A stretch of DNA of 64,000 nt from Serpens gallinarum (GCF_014836765.1 NZ_JACSQG010000005.1:62001-126000), one strand, 5' to 3'; counted from the stretch's first letter, positions 17,901 to 28,415 are shown. The notes: generated by a model from the sequence alone, not told the origin. Translations and numbers: made by a program.

Positions 17901-19421
17901 TTAGAAAAAGCCCAGCGGATTGATGTCGTAGCTGATCAACAGATTCTTGGTCTGCTGATAGTGGTCGAGAATCATCTTGTGGGTCTCGCGGCCAACGCCG
18001 GATTTCTTGTAACCGCCGAACGCCGCGTGGGCCGGGTACAGGTGGTAGCAATTGGTCCACACCCGCCCGGCCTTGATGCCACGGCCCATGCGGTAGGCGC
18101 GGTTGATATCGCGGGTCCACACGCCGGCGCCCAAGCCGAACTCGGTGTCGTTGGCAATCGCCAGCGCTTCGGCTTCGTCCTTGAAGGTGGTTACGCCAAT
18201 CACCGGGCCGAAGATTTCTTCCTGGAACACGCGCATCCGGTTATGACCCTTGAGCAGGGTTGGCTGGATGTAATAGCCGGTGGCTAGGCTGCCTTCGAGT
18301 TTTTCCACCTCACCGCCGGTGAGCACCTCAGCACCTTCCTCGCGGGCGATCTTCAGGTAGGAGACAATCTTGTCGAACTGCTGCTGGCTGGCCTGGGCGC
18401 CGACCATGGTGTCGGTGTCCAGCGGGTCGCCGCGCTTGATCTGCGCGACTTTCTTCATCACCGCCTCCATGAAGGGCGCATAGATGGATTCCTGCACCAG
18501 TGCCCGTGACGGGCAGGTGCACACCTCGCCCTGGTTGAAGAAGCCCAGCACCAGACCTTCGGCGGCTTTATCGATGAAGGCCGGCTCAGCTTGCATGATG
18601 TCTTCGAAGTAGATGTTTGGACTCTTGCCGCCCAGTTCGACGGTGCTGGGAATGATGTTTTCGGCGGCCATTTTCATGATGTGCGAGCCGACCGGGGTCG
18701 AGCCGGTGAAGGCGATCTTGGCGATGCGCTTGCTGCTGGCCAGCGCCTCGCCGGCCTCCTTGCCGAAGCCCTGCACGATGTTCAGCACGCCCGGCGGCAG
18801 CAGGTCGCCGATCAGCTCCATCAGCACGGTGATGCCCAGCGGTGTTTGTTCGGCGGGCTTGAGCACCACACAGTTGCCGGCCGCCAGCGCCGGGGCGAGC
18901 TTCCAGCAGGCCATGAGGATCGGGAAGTTCCAGGGAATGATCTGCCCGACCACCCCCAGGGGTTCGTGGAAGTGGTAGGCCGCCGTGTGCTGGTCGATCT
19001 CCGCGGCGCTGCCTTCCTGGGCGCGGATGCAGCCGGCGAAGTAGCGGAAGTGGTCGGCGGCCAGGGGAATGTCAGCGTTGAGGGTTTCTCGCACCGCCTT
19101 GCCGTTGTCCCAGGTTTCGGTGACGGCCAGCAGTTCCAAGTTCTGCTCGATGCGATCGGCGATCTTCAGTAGCACCAGGGCGCGGGCCTGGGCGCTGGTT
19201 TTGCCCCAAGCGTCGGCAGCGGCATGGGCGGCGTCCAACGCCTTGTCGATGTCGGCGGCGTCGGAACGGGGGAATTCGGCGATCGGCTGGCCGTTGACCG
19301 GCGAGGTGTTGGTGAAGTACTGGCCGTTCACCGGGGCGACGAACTCGCCACCAATGTAGTTGCCGTAGCGGGATTTGAAACTGACGATGGCGCCTTCGGT
19401 GCCGGGATGTGCATAACGCAT
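17901..19421 (-). CDS. exaC: NAD-dependent aldehyde dehydrogenase, ExaC type
   Basis: 506 residues, matching Pseudomonas ExaC in length and in its distinctive ends ([15 protein letters not shown] and [10 protein letters not shown]). It has the cofactor and active-site stretches [26 protein letters not shown] and [12 protein letters not shown], where the first Cys is catalytic. ExaC oxidises acetaldehyde to acetate in ethanol catabolism and accepts other aldehydes. The pyrroloquinoline ethanol dehydrogenase genes that often lie close by are not in this window. A ribosome site (GGAGAG) precedes the ATG. Confidence 0.93.
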   Translation of the reverse strand: MRYAHPGTEGAIVSFKSRYGNYIGGEFVAPVNGQYFTNTSPVNGQPIAEFPRSDAADIDKALDAAHAAADAWGKTSAQARALVLLKIADRIEQNLELLAVTETWDNGKAVRETLNADIPLAADHFRYFAGCIRAQEGSAAEIDQHTAAYHFHEPLGVVGQIIPWNFPILMACWKLAPALAAGNCVVLKPAEQTPLGITVLMELIGDLLPPGVLNIVQGFGKEAGEALASSKRIAKIAFTGSTPVGSHIMKMAAENIIPSTVELGGKSPNIYFEDIMQAEPAFIDKAAEGLVLGFFNQGEVCTCPSRALVQESIYAPFMEAVMKKVAQIKRGDPLDTDTMVGAQASQQQFDKIVSYLKIAREEGAEVLTGGEVEKLEGSLATGYYIQPTLLKGHNRMRVFQEEIFGPVIGVTTFKDEAEALAIANDTEFGLGAGVWTRDINRAYRMGRGIKAGRVWTNCYHLYPAHAAFGGYKKSGVGRETHKMILDHYQQTKNLLISYDINPLGFF

Positions 19422-19571
19422 GAGCGGGCTCTCCTGTGTGTTCAGCGGTCGGAAAAAGACGGTGCTGAAAGCCTAGTCCAGGCGGCTGGACCTGCCGCCG
19501 GAGTAAGACGATTGTCGGGGGCGGCTGTGCTAACCTGCCGCCCATTGTTTTCCCGGATTCGAGACCTCTTC

Positions 19572-20921
19572 ATGCATATTCATATCCTCGGCATCTGCGG
19601 CACCTTCATGGGCTCGCTGGCAGTGCTGGCCAAGGAGCTTGGCCACCGCGTCACAGGTTCTGATGCCAACGTTTATCCACCGATGAGTACCCAGCTCGAA
19701 GCCCAGGGCATCGAGCTGCAGCAGGGCTATCTGCCCGAGCACCTGCAGCCGGCACCGGACCTGGTGGTGATTGGCAACGCGCTGTCGCGCGGCAATCCGG
19801 CGGTGGAATATGTGCTGAACCAGGTGCTGCCCTACGTCAGCGGCCCACAGTGGCTGGCCGACCATGTGCTACAGGGCCGCTGGGTGCTGGCCGCCGCTGG
19901 CACCCACGGCAAGACCACCACCAGCAGCATGCTGGCCTGGATTCTGGAGCACGCCGGTATGGCGCCGGGCTTCCTGATTGGTGGCGTGCCGCAGAACTTT
20001 GGCATTTCCGCGCGTCTGGGCGACACGCCGTTCTTCGTGGTCGAGGCCGACGAGTACGACAGCGCCTTCTTCGACAAGCGCAGCAAGTTCGTTCACTACC
20101 GCCCGCGCACTGCCATCCTGAATAACCTGGAGTTCGACCATGCCGACATCTTCCCGGACTTGGCGGCCATCGAGCGGCAATTCCATCATATGGTGCGCAC
20201 CATCCCAGGTGACGGGCTGATCATTCACCCCACCACCGAGCAAGCCATCGAGCACGTTCTGGGGATGGGTTGTTGGACGCCCGTGCAGACCACCGGCGAA
20301 GGCGGCAACTGGCAGGCGCGTCTGCTCGCCGAGGATGGCTCGCGTTTCGAGGTGCTGTTTGACGGAGCCGTTCAGGGTGCCGTGGAGTGGGAGCTGACCG
20401 GCCGCCACAACGTCGCCAACGCCCTGGCCGCCTTGGCAGCGGCGCGGCATGTTGGCGTTGTGGGGCAGCTGGGCGCCGAGGCGCTGAGTGCGTTCAAGAA
20501 CGTCAAGCGGCGCATGGAGAAGGTCGCTGAGGTCAATGGCGTGACGATTTATGACGATTTCGCCCACCATCCGACTGCCATCGCCACCACCCTCGATGGC
20601 CTGCGCAAGCATGTTGGCGACGCCTCCATCGTCGCGGTGATCGAGCCGCGCTCCAACTCCATGAAGCTGGGCGCCCACCGCGACGGCCTGCCCGAGTCCG
20701 TGGCCCAGGCCGACCAGGTGATCTGGTATGCGCCGCCGAACCTCGGCTGGGACCTGGCCGCCACCGCTGCAGCCTGTCCGGTGCCGGCGGTGGTCTGCGA
20801 CTCGCTGGAGGCGATCATCGCCCGGGTGCAATCCCAGGTGGCGCCGGGCACCCAGGTGGTGATCATGAGCAACGGCGGCTTTGGCGGCCTGCACGGCAAG
20901 CTGGCGAATGCCCTGGCGTAG
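19572..20921 (+). CDS. mpl: Murein tripeptide ligase Mpl
   Basis: 449 residues from MHIHILGICGTFMGSLA; an upstream open stretch to 19224 is antisense to exaC and is not used. It has the Mur-ligase P-loop AGTHGKTTTSSML and the substrate motif VVEADEYDSAFFDKR. The central H-N motif is GRHNVANALAA. Mpl joins recycled L-Ala-gamma-D-Glu-mDAP to UDP-MurNAc, so it saves peptidoglycan peptides. It is followed by a hairpin repeat and then ubiX, the usual Pseudomonas order. Confidence 0.95.
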   Translation: MHIHILGICGTFMGSLAVLAKELGHRVTGSDANVYPPMSTQLEAQGIELQQGYLPEHLQPAPDLVVIGNALSRGNPAVEYVLNQVLPYVSGPQWLADHVLQGRWVLAAAGTHGKTTTSSMLAWILEHAGMAPGFLIGGVPQNFGISARLGDTPFFVVEADEYDSAFFDKRSKFVHYRPRTAILNNLEFDHADIFPDLAAIERQFHHMVRTIPGDGLIIHPTTEQAIEHVLGMGCWTPVQTTGEGGNWQARLLAEDGSRFEVLFDGAVQGAVEWELTGRHNVANALAALAAARHVGVVGQLGAEALSAFKNVKRRMEKVAEVNGVTIYDDFAHHPTAIATTLDGLRKHVGDASIVAVIEPRSNSMKLGAHRDGLPESVAQADQVIWYAPPNLGWDLAATAAACPVPAVVCDSLEAIIARVQSQVAPGTQVVIMSNGGFGGLHGKLANALA

Positions 20922-20994
20922 GGTGGAAATCGCCGAAGGCATTGCCACCGTGTGGTCGTAATGGTGGAAAACGCTTCGCGGTTTTCCACCCTAC
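20918..20994. repeat. Inverted-repeat intergenic element (GTAGGGTGGAAA type)
   Basis: GTAGGGTGGAAA (20918-20929) and TTTCCACCCTAC (20983-20994) are exact reverse complements. Inside the right half, GGTGGAAAACGC and GCGGTTTTCCACC (20963-20990) form a further stem. The left arm overlaps the mpl stop codon. A related copy with shorter arms sits at 23631-23703. Such GTAGGGTGG elements recur in some Pseudomonas genomes. Confidence 0.7.
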
Positions 20995-21051
20995 GGCTGC
21001 TGTAACCCGTTCACTGGCGTAGCCCGCCGCAACCATAACGAGGAAGCGAAC

Positions 21052-21681
21052 ATGACCGGCCCGCAACGCATTACCCTGGCCATGACCGGTGCCTCCGGCG
21101 CGCAATATGGCCTGCGCCTGCTGGACTGCCTGGTGCAGGAAGAACGCGAAGTGCACTTCCTGATCTCTAAGGCCGCGCAATTGGTGCTGGCCACAGAGAC
21201 CGACGTGGTGCTGCCGGCCAAGCCGCAGGCCATGCAGGCGTTTCTGACCGAGTACACCGGCGCCGCGCCGGGGCAGATTCGTGTTTATGGCCGGGAAGAC
21301 TGGATGGCGCCGGTGGCGTCCGGCTCGGGTGCGCCGAGCGCGATGGTGGTGGTGCCCTGTTCCACCGGTACACTGTCGGCGATTGCCAGCGGCGCCTGCA
21401 ACAACCTGATCGAGCGGGCCGCCGACGTGGCGCTCAAAGAACGCCGCCAACTGATCCTGGTGCCCCGCGAGGCGCCGTATTCCAGCATCCATCTGGAGAA
21501 CATGCTCAAGCTGTCCAACCTGGGCGTGACCATACTGCCGGCCTCGCCGGGTTTTTATCATCAGCCGCAGACGCTGGATGACCTGGTCGATTTCGTCGTC
21601 GCGCGCATTCTCAACTGCCTGAATATTCCCCAGGACATGCTGCCGCGCTGGGGCGAGCACCATCTGGTCAGCGACGACTGA
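21052..21681 (+). CDS. ubiX: Flavin prenyltransferase UbiX
   Basis: 209 residues, the usual UbiX length. It begins [23 protein letters not shown], the flavin-binding loop, and has the [14 protein letters not shown] and [15 protein letters not shown] segments of the family. UbiX makes prenylated FMN, the cofactor of UbiD decarboxylase in ubiquinone synthesis. The ribosome site is GAGGAAG upstream of ATG. It follows mpl with the intergenic repeat between, and precedes the lipoprotein gene by 25 bases. Confidence 0.95.
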   Translation: MTGPQRITLAMTGASGAQYGLRLLDCLVQEEREVHFLISKAAQLVLATETDVVLPAKPQAMQAFLTEYTGAAPGQIRVYGREDWMAPVASGSGAPSAMVVVPCSTGTLSAIASGACNNLIERAADVALKERRQLILVPREAPYSSIHLENMLKLSNLGVTILPASPGFYHQPQTLDDLVDFVVARILNCLNIPQDMLPRWGEHHLVSDD

Positions 21682-21706
21682 GGACGGGCAATTAGCGGAG
21701 GTATCA

Positions 21707-22006
21707 GTGAAACGACGCAGCGCGCGGCTGGGTTCGATCTTGCTGGCGCTGGTATTGATCTCGGGTTGCGCCAGCGTGCGCACCCTGGATGCCGCCAAAC
21801 CCGGCGCGCCGATTGTCTATTCCGGCCTGCGCCTGGACTGGTACAGCCTCAACGGTGGCTGCTGTCCGCTCGACCGTTTCGGTGCCAAGGCGCCGAAATA
21901 CCCGGCTCTGGATCTTCCGGCCAGTGCGCTGCTGGATACCTTATTGTTGCCGTTTACGCTGGCGCACGTGCTGGGCATCAGTCTCGGGGTGAGCGGCGGC
22001 TTGTAG
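21707..22006 (+). CDS. YceK/YidQ-type small lipoprotein
   Basis: 99 residues from a GTG start with a strong GGAGG ribosome site. The signal has the lipobox LISGC with the Cys at residue 21. The mature part contains YSGLRLDWYSLNGGCC and a conserved-looking C-terminal hydrophobic segment (LLDTLLLPFTLAHVLG), as in the YceK/YidQ family. The role is unknown; an outer-membrane or inner-membrane lipoprotein. It lies 25 bases after ubiX and probably shares its transcript. Confidence 0.75.
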   Translation: MKRRSARLGSILLALVLISGCASVRTLDAAKPGAPIVYSGLRLDWYSLNGGCCPLDRFGAKAPKYPALDLPASALLDTLLLPFTLAHVLGISLGVSGGL

Positions 22007-22029
22007 CGAACGGGTTGCCGAGCAGCCGA

Positions 22030-22527
22030 TCAGGAGCAGGCTTCAACCGCAACTTCCTGGCAGACGTCCACCCACTCGGCGCCCGTCAGTTCGGCCATGC
22101 GTTGCGGGGTGATACGTACCGCACTGTGAACATCGCCCGCGGCCGGCACGACTTCGTCATAGGCGCGCAGGGAGATGTCGCAATACACCGGCAGGTCGGT
22201 GGCCAAGCCGAACGGGCACACACCGCCGACCGGGTGGCTGGTCAGCGTCAGTACGGTTTCGGCGTCGAGCATCCGCGCCTTGCCGCCAAAGGCTGCCTTG
22301 ATCTTCTTGTTGTCGATCCGCGCATCGCCCCGGGCCACGATCAGCAGGTTGCGCTCGCCGGCGCGCAAGGCCAGGGTTTTGGCGATCTGCCCCGGCTCCA
22401 CCCCATGGGCCTCGGCTGCCAGCGCTACGGTGGCGGTGCTGGTATCCAGTTCGATGATGGCGATATCCGGTGCCTTCTCGGCGAAGAAGGTGCGTACTGA
22501 CTCCAGGCTCACAAGACTCTCCCGCAT
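22030..22527 (-). CDS. YbaK/EbsC-family aminoacyl-tRNA deacylase
   Basis: 165 residues. It has the family segments TVALAAEAHGVEPGQIAKTLALR (the conserved IAKTL lysine), GDARIDNKKIKAAFGGK and HPVGGVCPFGL. YbaK/EbsC/YeaK-type proteins clear mischarged tRNA, such as Cys- or Ala-tRNA on the proline tRNA. The subfamily, and so the exact editing substrate, cannot be fixed from sequence alone. It converges with the lipoprotein gene. An alternative start within the first few codons is possible. Confidence 0.85.
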   Translation of the reverse strand: MRESLVSLESVRTFFAEKAPDIAIIELDTSTATVALAAEAHGVEPGQIAKTLALRAGERNLLIVARGDARIDNKKIKAAFGGKARMLDAETVLTLTSHPVGGVCPFGLATDLPVYCDISLRAYDEVVPAAGDVHSAVRITPQRMAELTGAEWVDVCQEVAVEACS

Positions 22528-22641
22528 TTAAAAAACGGTAATGCTCGGCAAGCATGCGTTGGGGTGTCAAGCGTAGGGCAGGTGAGGAAGGCGGACCGCA
22601 AGGATGCAGCCGCCGTATCGAGATTGCCCGTAGAAAGCGGC

Positions 22642-23511
22642 TTACGCCGTCAACCGCAGCAGGTTGGTGCTGGTTTCTGCCAGCCCATAGCGGCCCTTGG
22701 CGTCACGCACCACGCGACCACAGGCGGTCTGCGGATCATGGGTGAATACCAGGCGACCATTGCGGGCCACCAGATCGGCGAGCAGGGCTTCCTTTTCTTC
22801 AATCAGGCCTTCCGGGAAACGGTCATAGCCCATGGTGATCGGCAAGTGCACCCAGGGCGCACCGGGGATCAGGTCGCTGGGGAACAGCACCGGACCGTCG
22901 GGCATGGCCACTTCCGGCAGCATCAGGCCGGGGGTGTGACCATCGCTCCAGTGAAAGCGCCAGCCGGTGCCGAGGGTCGGTGAACTGCTGGCGCCCGCCG
23001 GGACCAGCTCCAGCCGGCCGCTGGTTTCCAGCAGATCGATCAGCTCGGGGATATACGAGGCGCGGTCGCGCGAATGCGGATTGCAGGCGCGTTGCCACTG
23101 GCACTCGCCGACGATGAAACGGGCCTTGGGGAACAGCAGCTTGGCGGCCTGGTCGTCTTGCCAAGCCGCGAGCAAGCCGCCGGCATGGTCGAAGTGCAGG
23201 TGGGTGAGAACCACCACGTCGATATCGGCGTGGCCCAGACCCACGGATTGCAGGTTGTCGAGCAGCACGTGGCGTTGTTCCTGTACGCCGAACCGGTCCT
23301 TCATTTGTGGCGAGAAGAACGCGCCGATGCCGGTTTCCACCAGAATGTTACGGCCGTCTTCCTGGACCAGCAGGGTGCGACAACCGAGGTCGATACGGTT
23401 CTCGTCGTCCGGCTGCATCCAACGTTGCCACAGGGCTTTCGGCGCATTGCCGAACATGGCGCCGCCGTCGAGTTTCTGGCTGTTGCCGAGAAGTGTGGTC
23501 AAGATTCGCAT
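22642..23511 (-). CDS. MBL-fold metallo-hydrolase
   Basis: 289 residues with the metal motif [10 protein letters not shown] (H104, H106, D108, H109) and further ligands in SDGHTPGLM and FTHDP. This is the metallo-beta-lactamase fold, binding two metal ions. Members cleave thioesters, lactones, phosphodiesters or organophosphates. The absence of a family-specific signature here prevents a substrate call. The region 23512-23712 between it and the thiolase gene holds a hairpin repeat, so it is probably transcribed apart from the fatty-acid operon. Confidence 0.85.
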   Translation of the reverse strand: MRILTTLLGNSQKLDGGAMFGNAPKALWQRWMQPDDENRIDLGCRTLLVQEDGRNILVETGIGAFFSPQMKDRFGVQEQRHVLLDNLQSVGLGHADIDVVVLTHLHFDHAGGLLAAWQDDQAAKLLFPKARFIVGECQWQRACNPHSRDRASYIPELIDLLETSGRLELVPAGASSSPTLGTGWRFHWSDGHTPGLMLPEVAMPDGPVLFPSDLIPGAPWVHLPITMGYDRFPEGLIEEKEALLADLVARNGRLVFTHDPQTACGRVVRDAKGRYGLAETSTNLLRLTA

Positions 23512-23630
23512 TGTTGTTTCTCTTGTTATTGGAATGTTTTTTTATCCACAAAGGCCCGCTGCGGTGGACAGACAACGCGCTGTTCACCCTGCATGAGTCT
23601 TCCGGTTGCCCAGCCATGCGCTGGAGCTTA

Positions 23631-23703
23631 TAGGGTGGGGTGGTCGTCATTCATCCACCACAAGCCTGCACGGTGAACAATGGGGGAAACGTTGTCCACC
23701 CTA
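23631..23703. repeat. Inverted-repeat intergenic element (TAGGGTGG type)
   Basis: TAGGGTGG (23631-23638) and CCACCCTA (23696-23703) bound a 73-base element between the thiolase stop and the MBL-fold gene. Its arms match the outer arms of the element at 20918-20994 in sequence and layout. Confidence 0.6.
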
Positions 23704-23712
23704 CCAAAGCCT

Positions 23713-24891
23713 TCAGCGCTCGATAGCCAGCGCCACGCCCTGACCGCCGCCAATGCACAGCGTGGCCAGCCCCTTGCTGGCGTCGCGACGAATCAGCTCA
23801 TGCAGCAGGGTAACCAGAATCCGACAGCCGGAGGCGCCGATTGGGTGGCCGAGGGCGATGGCGCCGCCGTTGACGTTGACCTTGGCGGCATCCCAGCGCA
23901 GTTCCCGGCCCACCGACAGCGCCTGGGCGGCGAAGGCTTCGTTGGCCTCAATCAGGTCAAGTTGCTCGAGGTCCCAGCCGGCCTTGAACAGCGCGCGGCG
24001 GGTGGCGTCCACCGGGCCGATGCCCATGATCGCCGGGTCGACGCCGGCACTGGCGTAGCCGGCAATGCGCGCCAGCACCGGCAGGCGTAGCGCCTTGGCT
24101 TTGGCCGCGCTCATCAGCAGCACGGCGGCGGCGCCGTCGTTGAGGCTGGACGCATTGCCGGCGGTGACGCTGCCGCCCTTCTTGAACGCCGGTTTGAGTG
24201 TGCCCAGCGACTCGGCGGTGGTGCCGGCGCGCGGCTGCTCGTCGAGGACAAAAGCCAGCGGTTCGCCCTTGCGCTGGGGCACCCGAATCGGCGTGATCTC
24301 GTCGGCGAAGCGCCCGGCCTCGATGGCGGCGGCGGCTTTGTGCTGCGAGGCGGCGGCGAAGGCGTCCTGCTCCGCGCGGGACAGGCCGTATTTCTCTACC
24401 AGGTTCTCGGCGGTGATGCCCATGTGGTAGTCGTTGAAGGCGTCCCACAACCCGTCCTGGATCATGGTGTCGATCACCTTGCCATGTCCCATGCGCAGGC
24501 CGGTGCGGGCACCAGGCATGACATAGGCCGCCTGGCTCATGTTCTCCATGCCGCCGGCGATCACCACCTCGGCATCGCCGCAGCGAATCGCCTGGGCGGC
24601 CAGTTGCACGGCTTTCAACCCCGAGCCGCAGACCTTGTTGAGGGTCAGCGCCGGCACGCTGTGGGGCAAACCGGCCTTGATCGCCGCCTGGCGTGCGGTG
24701 TTCTGCCCGGCGCCGGCGGTAAGCACATGGCCGAGGATCACGTCATTGACCTGCGCGCCCGGCACGCCGGTCTGCTCCAGCAGGCGCTGGATCACGGCGG
24801 CGCCTAAATCAACAGCGGGCACTGAGGCCAGTGCGCCCTGAAAACTGCCAATCGCGGTGCGGGTGGCGGCAACAATGACGACGTCTTGCAT
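23713..24891 (-). CDS. Acetyl-CoA acetyltransferase (thiolase)
   Basis: 392 residues from [17 protein letters not shown], a typical thiolase start. C88 in [10 protein letters not shown] is the acylated Cys. The histidine in [10 protein letters not shown] and the C-terminal Cys in LCIGGGQG complete the active site. Thiolases of this size cleave acetoacetyl-CoA or a longer 3-ketoacyl-CoA, or make acetoacetyl-CoA. Downstream of the acyl-CoA dehydrogenase on the same strand, it probably does the last step of a beta-oxidation-type pathway. No hydratase or hydroxyacyl dehydrogenase gene is present in the block. Confidence 0.93.
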   Translation of the reverse strand: MQDVVIVAATRTAIGSFQGALASVPAVDLGAAVIQRLLEQTGVPGAQVNDVILGHVLTAGAGQNTARQAAIKAGLPHSVPALTLNKVCGSGLKAVQLAAQAIRCGDAEVVIAGGMENMSQAAYVMPGARTGLRMGHGKVIDTMIQDGLWDAFNDYHMGITAENLVEKYGLSRAEQDAFAAASQHKAAAAIEAGRFADEITPIRVPQRKGEPLAFVLDEQPRAGTTAESLGTLKPAFKKGGSVTAGNASSLNDGAAAVLLMSAAKAKALRLPVLARIAGYASAGVDPAIMGIGPVDATRRALFKAGWDLEQLDLIEANEAFAAQALSVGRELRWDAAKVNVNGGAIALGHPIGASGCRILVTLLHELIRRDASKGLATLCIGGGQGVALAIER

Positions 24892-25095
24892 GGTTCTTCT
24901 CCTGAGGGCAGGCACACCACGATTACAGGCTCCGCATGGTCTGGCCCACGACTACGAATAAAAAAGCGCGGCAGCTGCAGGCAGTGTGCCGCGCAATACG
25001 CTCAACTCAAAATGCTTGATTGTTTGGTAAGGCGGATCGGGCCCATAGGGTGAGCAGCGTCACGCTGGAGGTTAAAGCTACCTCAAAGCGGCGGG

Positions 25096-26868
25096 TCAAA
25101 ACTGCCCCTCACTCAATCCGTACAGGGACTCGCTGCCGGCGCGGATGCAGGCATCGAGGCCCAGGGTGCGCGGCAGCAGGCGACGGAAGAAGAACTCGGC
25201 GGTGGCCAGTTTGGCGCCGTAGAACGCTTCGTCTGTGGCGAGCTGGCGTTGGGCGACCTGGGCCATGCGCGCCCACATCCAGGCGTAGGCGGTGTACCCG
25301 AACAGGTGCAGGTATTCCACCGAGGCGGCGCCGATTTCATGGGGCTGGCGGGCGCTCTGTTCGATCAGCCACTGGCTGAGGTTTTCCAGGCGTTGCGCGG
25401 CGTCCAGCAGCTCGCGTGCATAGGGCGCATCCGGCTGGCTGGCGAAGGCACGCATGGCGCCGGTGAAGACGCGTAGGCTGGCGCCGCCATTGGCCACCAC
25501 CTTGCGACCGAGCAGGTCGAGGGCCTGGATACCGTTGGTGCCTTCGTAAATTTGCGCGATGCGCACGTCGCGCACCAGTTGTTCCTGGCCCCATTCGCGG
25601 ATATAGCCGTGCCCGCCGAACACCTGTTGGCCGTGGATGCAGCTGTCCAGCCCGGTGTCGGTGAAGAATGCCTTGGCCACCGGGGTGAGCAGGGCGACCA
25701 GCGCTTCGGCGGTGGCTCGCTCCTCGGCGTCGTCGCTGAATTTGGCCAGGTCCAGTTGCTGGCCGACATAGCCGGCGAAGGCGCGGCCGCCCTCGGTCAT
25801 GGCTTTCATGCTCAGCAGCATACGCCGCACGTCGGGGTGAACGATGATCGGGTCGGCCAGTTTGTCCTGTGCCTGCGGGCCGCTGGGTGAGCGGCTCTGC
25901 GCGCGTTCGCGGGCATAGCTCACCGCATTCTGGTACGAGGCTTCAGCGCAGCCGATGCCCTGAATGCCAATGGACAGGCGTTCGTAATTCATCATGGTGA
26001 ACATCGCCGTCAGGCCGCGATTGGCCTCGCCGACCAGCCAGCCGTGGGCGCCATCGAAGTTCATTACGCAGGTGGCCGAGGCCTTGATGCCCATCTTGTG
26101 TTCGATGGAGCCGCAGTGAACCGGGTTGCGCGCACCCACAGAGCCGTCGGCGTTGACGAGAAACTTGGGGACCAGGAACAGCGAAATGCCCTTGGGACCG
26201 GCCGGTGCATCCGGCAACTTGGCCAGCACGAGGTGGATGATGTTCTCGGTAAGGTCCTGCTCGCCGCCGGTGATGAAGATCTTGCTGCCACTGATCGCAT
26301 AGCTGCCATCGGCCTGCGGCTCGGCGCGGGTGCGGATCAATCCCAGGTCGGTGCCGGCGTGAGCTTCGGTCAGGCACATGGAGCCGGCCCAGCGCCCTTC
26401 GTACAGGGGCGGCAGGTAGGTGTTCTTGAGTTCTTCGCTGGCGTGGGCGTCGATGGCCAGGCAGGCGCCGGAGGTCAGCGCTGAATACAGCGCGAAGCTG
26501 GAGTTCGCCGCATAGAGCATTTCTTCGACTTGCACGGCGAGCATCTTGGGCATGCCCATGCCGCCCTGGTCCGGGTTGCCAGACAACCCGACCCAGCCGC
26601 CCTGAATGTAGGTGGCGTAAGCCTCCTTGAAGCCGGCCGGTGTGCGCACCTCGCCGGCACGCCACTGTGCGCCTTCCTCGTCGCCATTGCGGTTGAGCGG
26701 CGCGATCAACTGTCCGGTAACTTTGGCCGCTTCTTCGAGGACGGCGTCGGCGGTGTCGGCATCCACCGTTTCCGCCAAGGCCGGCAAGCGCGCCCACAGG
26801 GCGGGGGCCTGAAGGACCTCATGCAGGACAAAGCGCATGTCGCGCAGGGGGGCATTGAAATCAGGCAT
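25096..26868 (-). CDS. Acyl-CoA dehydrogenase, large type with C-terminal extension
   Basis: 590 residues, much longer than the 380-400 of classical acyl-CoA dehydrogenases. It starts MPDFNAPLRDMRFVLHEVL, typical of the long group that has extra N-terminal and C-terminal domains (DmdC-like). Markers include the CLTEAHAGTDLGLIRTRAE stretch, YERLSIGIQGIG and GGHGYIREWGQEQLVRD. These enzymes oxidise acyl-CoA to 2-enoyl-CoA with FAD. The chain length preferred is not known. Placed between the permease and thiolase genes, it fits a fatty-acid or methylthio-acid degradation operon. Confidence 0.9.
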   Translation of the reverse strand: MPDFNAPLRDMRFVLHEVLQAPALWARLPALAETVDADTADAVLEEAAKVTGQLIAPLNRNGDEEGAQWRAGEVRTPAGFKEAYATYIQGGWVGLSGNPDQGGMGMPKMLAVQVEEMLYAANSSFALYSALTSGACLAIDAHASEELKNTYLPPLYEGRWAGSMCLTEAHAGTDLGLIRTRAEPQADGSYAISGSKIFITGGEQDLTENIIHLVLAKLPDAPAGPKGISLFLVPKFLVNADGSVGARNPVHCGSIEHKMGIKASATCVMNFDGAHGWLVGEANRGLTAMFTMMNYERLSIGIQGIGCAEASYQNAVSYARERAQSRSPSGPQAQDKLADPIIVHPDVRRMLLSMKAMTEGGRAFAGYVGQQLDLAKFSDDAEERATAEALVALLTPVAKAFFTDTGLDSCIHGQQVFGGHGYIREWGQEQLVRDVRIAQIYEGTNGIQALDLLGRKVVANGGASLRVFTGAMRAFASQPDAPYARELLDAAQRLENLSQWLIEQSARQPHEIGAASVEYLHLFGYTAYAWMWARMAQVAQRQLATDEAFYGAKLATAEFFFRRLLPRTLGLDACIRAGSESLYGLSEGQF

Positions 26869-26949
26869 GGGACACCTCGTGAGGGGCGCCGGAGTGGAGG
26901 CCCGGCGCCGTGCTGAATAAAGAACCGCCGCTACGGGTGGTCCTGTGGG

Positions 26950-28323
26950 TCAGTCGGCTTCCGGCGCGCGGCTGACAGCGTCTTTCGCGGTGGTGAATTT
27001 CAGTATGTGAGTGCGCTCTACCAGGATGTACAGCGCGGCGCCGGCGGCCAGGCCCCAGCCTGCACCATAGACCGCAAGCACCACGCCCATGGTGCCGGCG
27101 ATGCCACGCTCGGTGTTGTTGCCCAACTGCTCGAAACCGACCATCAGGCAGATATAACCGGTGAGGATCAGCGTAAGCGACAGGGCGATTGGCAGCACCG
27201 GCTGGAAGAAACTCACCAGCGGCAACATGAACAGGGCGATGAAGCCAGTGATCCAGAAGGTGCCAGCACCGCTGTAGATCGAGTCCATGGCCTTGCGACC
27301 GTACTTGTAGCGTTCGGCCATGGTCGCGGCTACTGCGGTCCACAGCGGGCCGGCCAGGCCTGGGTAAGGGGCGAAGAAGGCGTGCAGGGCGTTGCGGATG
27401 GCGGTCACCAAGTGAACGCGATCGACGTTGTTGTCGATCTTCTCGTCGGTGCGCAGCTCATCGGCGCGCTGCATCAGCGACTGACCGACAATGATGTCGC
27501 CGAACGCAATGATGTAGGCGATGACGGCGGTCGGGACGGCCAGCAGGAACACGTCCAGGCCTGGGAAGCCGACCGTGAAGGGCAGGTAGTTCCACATCTC
27601 GCCGAAGGCCGGCGCGGTGATGCCGAATTTCACGTCGGGCATGGCGTATTCGCCCACGCCGATGCCGATGAAGATAGCGATCAGCATACCTGGCACCATG
27701 CCGTAGTTGACGATCTTGCGCGCCAGTGGAACCCGCTCGGTAAGGCTTTTGAAGGAGACGGAGAACATCAGGTACAGGCAGATCAGGCTGCCCAGCACCA
27801 ACGAGATGGGCGTGTTGGCCAAGCGCCCGCCGGCGTCGATCTCGCCGATCAGTGCGGCAATACCGGCACCGATAATGATGCCGCCCTTCATGGAGTTGGG
27901 AATCAGGCGCACCAGCACACTGCCCAGTCGGGTAATGCCCAGGATCAGAAAGATCACGAAGACCAGAAACTGCAGGGCAAACAGCGCCTGGATGGCCTGA
28001 GGGCCGGGCTCGAAGTCACCCAGGAACAGCAGCACCACGGGAATGCCGGGAGTGATCCAGCCCGGCACGAACGGCACGCCGAGCAGCGCCGGCAGCATGA
28101 AGCCGATGCCGCACACCACCACATAGGCCAGCGCCACGTCATAGGGCAGGCCAAGGTATTTCATCAGCAGCGGAATCATGCCCAGGCTCACCACGAACAT
28201 GATCAGGGCCTGGAGCATTTCCGCGGTTTCCCAGCGGTAATGCACGAACGGTAGACGCACCTTGAACGGACCGGCTTTCCAGAACGGCTGCTCGTCGCCG
28301 TCTTTGCGCTTGTAAATTTGCAT
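26950..28323 (-). CDS. NCS2/solute carrier family 23-type permease
   Basis: 457 residues from MQIYKRKDGDEQPFWKAGPF; the frame extends to 28392 but that start has no support. About 12 hydrophobic helices are visible, such as LIMFVVSLGMIPLLM and GGIIIGAGIAALIG. It belongs to the uracil/xanthine permease superfamily in outline. The family motifs for purine or uracil are not obvious and the substrate is unknown. Its position between the acyl-CoA ligase and the acyl-CoA dehydrogenase suggests it imports the acid that the operon breaks down. Confidence 0.75.
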   Translation of the reverse strand: MQIYKRKDGDEQPFWKAGPFKVRLPFVHYRWETAEMLQALIMFVVSLGMIPLLMKYLGLPYDVALAYVVVCGIGFMLPALLGVPFVPGWITPGIPVVLLFLGDFEPGPQAIQALFALQFLVFVIFLILGITRLGSVLVRLIPNSMKGGIIIGAGIAALIGEIDAGGRLANTPISLVLGSLICLYLMFSVSFKSLTERVPLARKIVNYGMVPGMLIAIFIGIGVGEYAMPDVKFGITAPAFGEMWNYLPFTVGFPGLDVFLLAVPTAVIAYIIAFGDIIVGQSLMQRADELRTDEKIDNNVDRVHLVTAIRNALHAFFAPYPGLAGPLWTAVAATMAERYKYGRKAMDSIYSGAGTFWITGFIALFMLPLVSFFQPVLPIALSLTLILTGYICLMVGFEQLGNNTERGIAGTMGVVLAVYGAGWGLAAGAALYILVERTHILKFTTAKDAVSRAPEAD

Positions 28324-28415
28324 AGTGACTCCGTCGGCACTCGCGGTGCCTGTGATTGTTGTTGTGGAAACGGATGAAACCGGCCGGGACAACGGGAACC
28401 CGGCGTACGGCGGGG

